NCBI RefSeq assembly: GCF_009905615.1
Contig: NZ_JAAAKW010000006.1
Location: 186,001-250,000, forward strand
From: Pseudomonas sp. SLFW
Lineage (GTDB): Bacteria > Pseudomonadota > Gammaproteobacteria > Pseudomonadales > Pseudomonadaceae
DNA length: 64,000 bases
Direction of reading: 5' to 3'
The translations under genes were made by a program, and so were the position numbers. Shown piece after piece: positions 63,197-64,000 of the stretch (positions are counted from its first letter, which is position 1; the number at the start of each line of letters is the position of its first letter). The notes beneath the pieces were generated by a model that was not told the origin of the DNA, made no database searches, and saw only the letters and a program-made list of their open reading frames with translations.

Positions 63197-63864
63197 ACGC
63201 CAGCCTCCCCGTCACCAATCAGTCGGCCGCGTTGCAGGGTCAGCATGCGGTGGCGCATGCGTGCGATCAGGGCCAGGTCGTGACTGGCGATCAGCACGCT
63301 GGTGCCCAGGCGGTTGATGTCTTCGAATACGCCCATGATTTCCGCTGCCAGCCGTGGATCGAGGTTACCGGTGGGTTCGTCCGCCAGCAGCAAGGCCGGG
63401 CGGTGAACGATGGCGCGTGCAATACCGACGCGCTGCTGCTGACCGGTGGACAAGTCGCCAGGGTACAGCTCGGCCTTGTCAGACAGGGCCACACGCTCCA
63501 GCGCCGAATCGACGCGTTTGGTCACTTCGGCTTTGGACAGCCCCAGAATCTGGAGCGGCAGGGCGACGTTGTTGAACACCGTGCGGTCGAACAGCAACTG
63601 GTGGTTCTGGAACACGACGCCGATTTGCCGCCGCAGGAACGGGATCTGCGCATTGCTGATCTGCCCGAGGTCTTGCCCGGCCAGCAACAGTTTGCCGGTG
63701 GTGGGACGTTCCATCGCCAGCAGCAGGCGCAACAGTGTACTTTTACCGGCACCGGAGTGGCCGGTTACAAACAGAAACTCGCCGCGACGCACTCGAAAGC
63801 TCAGCTCATGCAAGCCGACGTGTCCGTTCGGATAGCGTTTACCGACCTGTTCGAAACGAATCAT
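63193..63864 (-). CDS. ftsE: Cell-division ATP-binding protein FtsE
   Basis: A 223-residue ABC ATPase. Walker A GHSGAGKST with Lys41, Q-loop FQNHQLL, signature LSTGQQQRVGIARA near residue 136, Walker B ALLLADEPTG and the H-loop IASHDL. Partner of FtsX. Its ATG overlaps the ftsY stop by four bases, so ftsY-ftsE-ftsX form one coupled operon. Confidence 0.97.
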   Translation of the reverse strand: MIRFEQVGKRYPNGHVGLHELSFRVRRGEFLFVTGHSGAGKSTLLRLLLAMERPTTGKLLLAGQDLGQISNAQIPFLRRQIGVVFQNHQLLFDRTVFNNVALPLQILGLSKAEVTKRVDSALERVALSDKAELYPGDLSTGQQQRVGIARAIVHRPALLLADEPTGNLDPRLAAEIMGVFEDINRLGTSVLIASHDLALIARMRHRMLTLQRGRLIGDGEAGV

Positions 63865-64000
63865 GTGCGCTCCCGCTCGGCGAAGAGGGCCTGAACGAAC
63901 GGTTCGGCCTCGAATGTCCGCAAATCGTCGATGCCTTCACCGACGCCGATGTAACGAATCGGCAGTCCGAACTGCTTGGCCAGCGCGAAGATCACCCCGC
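63861..64000 (-). CDS. ftsY: Signal recognition particle receptor FtsY (3' part, cut by window end)
   Basis: Only the last 46 codons are inside the window. They read as the C-terminus of FtsY: FALAKQFGLPIRYIGVGEGI followed by DDLRTFEAEPFVQALF and the stop TGA at 63863-63861. KQFGLPIRYIGVGE is the conserved end of SRP-type GTPases. The N-terminal and most of the GTPase domain lie beyond 64000. Order ftsY-ftsE-ftsX is classical. Confidence 0.93.
   Translation of the reverse strand, partial: GVIFALAKQFGLPIRYIGVGEGIDDLRTFEAEPFVQALFAERERT

Overview
The window is a chromosomal segment of a fluorescent Pseudomonas (P. fluorescens/P. syringae side of the genus). This is inferred from high GC with strong codon bias, Pseudomonas-type REP/REPIN palindromes (GTGAGCTTGCTCGCGAT and GGAGCGAATT families), and gene order. 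From metF/ahcY through ftsEX the order follows, as I remember it, the P. aeruginosa PA0373-PA0432 region (sahH, metF, rhlE, bioA, rsmE, the pil-chp chemosensory cluster, gshB, tonB3, algH, ruvX, pyrRBC', pilT, yggS, proC, yggT, metXW, rdgB, hemW, trmB, thiGS, mtgA, rpoH, ftsXEY). No rRNA, tRNA, IS element, prophage or CRISPR array was seen.

Region 1 (about 150-7565) is a four-carbon sugar-acid (threonate/erythronate type) catabolic locus: a DeoR regulator, a low-GC orphan gene on the other strand, then a tetronate dehydrogenase, DUF1537 kinase, class II aldolase/decarboxylase, GntP permease and hydroxypyruvate-isomerase-like enzyme. Region 2 (7653-15054) holds a thioesterase, ahcY behind a clear SAH riboswitch, metF, an orphan glycosyltransferase-like protein, a periplasmic solute-binding protein and the RNA helicase rhlE. 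Region 3 (15186-21792) has YceI plus cytochrome b561, a secreted-looking flavin amine oxidase with a Pro/Ala/Lys tail, bioA, rsmE and a hemolysin III-family membrane protein.

Region 4 (21957-30390) is a complete malonate decarboxylase locus: mdcA-B-C-D-E-G-H and transporter genes madL-madM on the minus strand with overlapping or near-overlapping ORFs, and a LysR regulator on the plus strand. A Fic-domain gene (30497-31639) with an inverted-repeat cluster at its 5' end lies upstream of mdcA. This block sits between rsmE and chpC, which are close together in P. aeruginosa. Region 5 (31855-41800) is the twitching-type chemosensory operon pilG-pilH-pilI-pilJ-chpA-chpC, lacking pilK and chpB.

Region 6 (42065-64000) is core housekeeping: glutathione, pyrimidine, proline, methionine, thiamine and heme functions, PilT, nucleotide-pool sanitation, peptidoglycan synthesis, the heat-shock sigma factor and ftsX-ftsE-ftsY (ftsY cut by the window end). 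REP-type palindromes fill many of the larger gaps. The features most worth follow-up are the operator-like repeats at the fic gene, a 124-bp MITE-like palindrome upstream of gntP, the reduced Pil-Chp gene set, and the amine oxidase tail. I did not find a convincing wholly new multi-gene system; most of the window is well-known biology.
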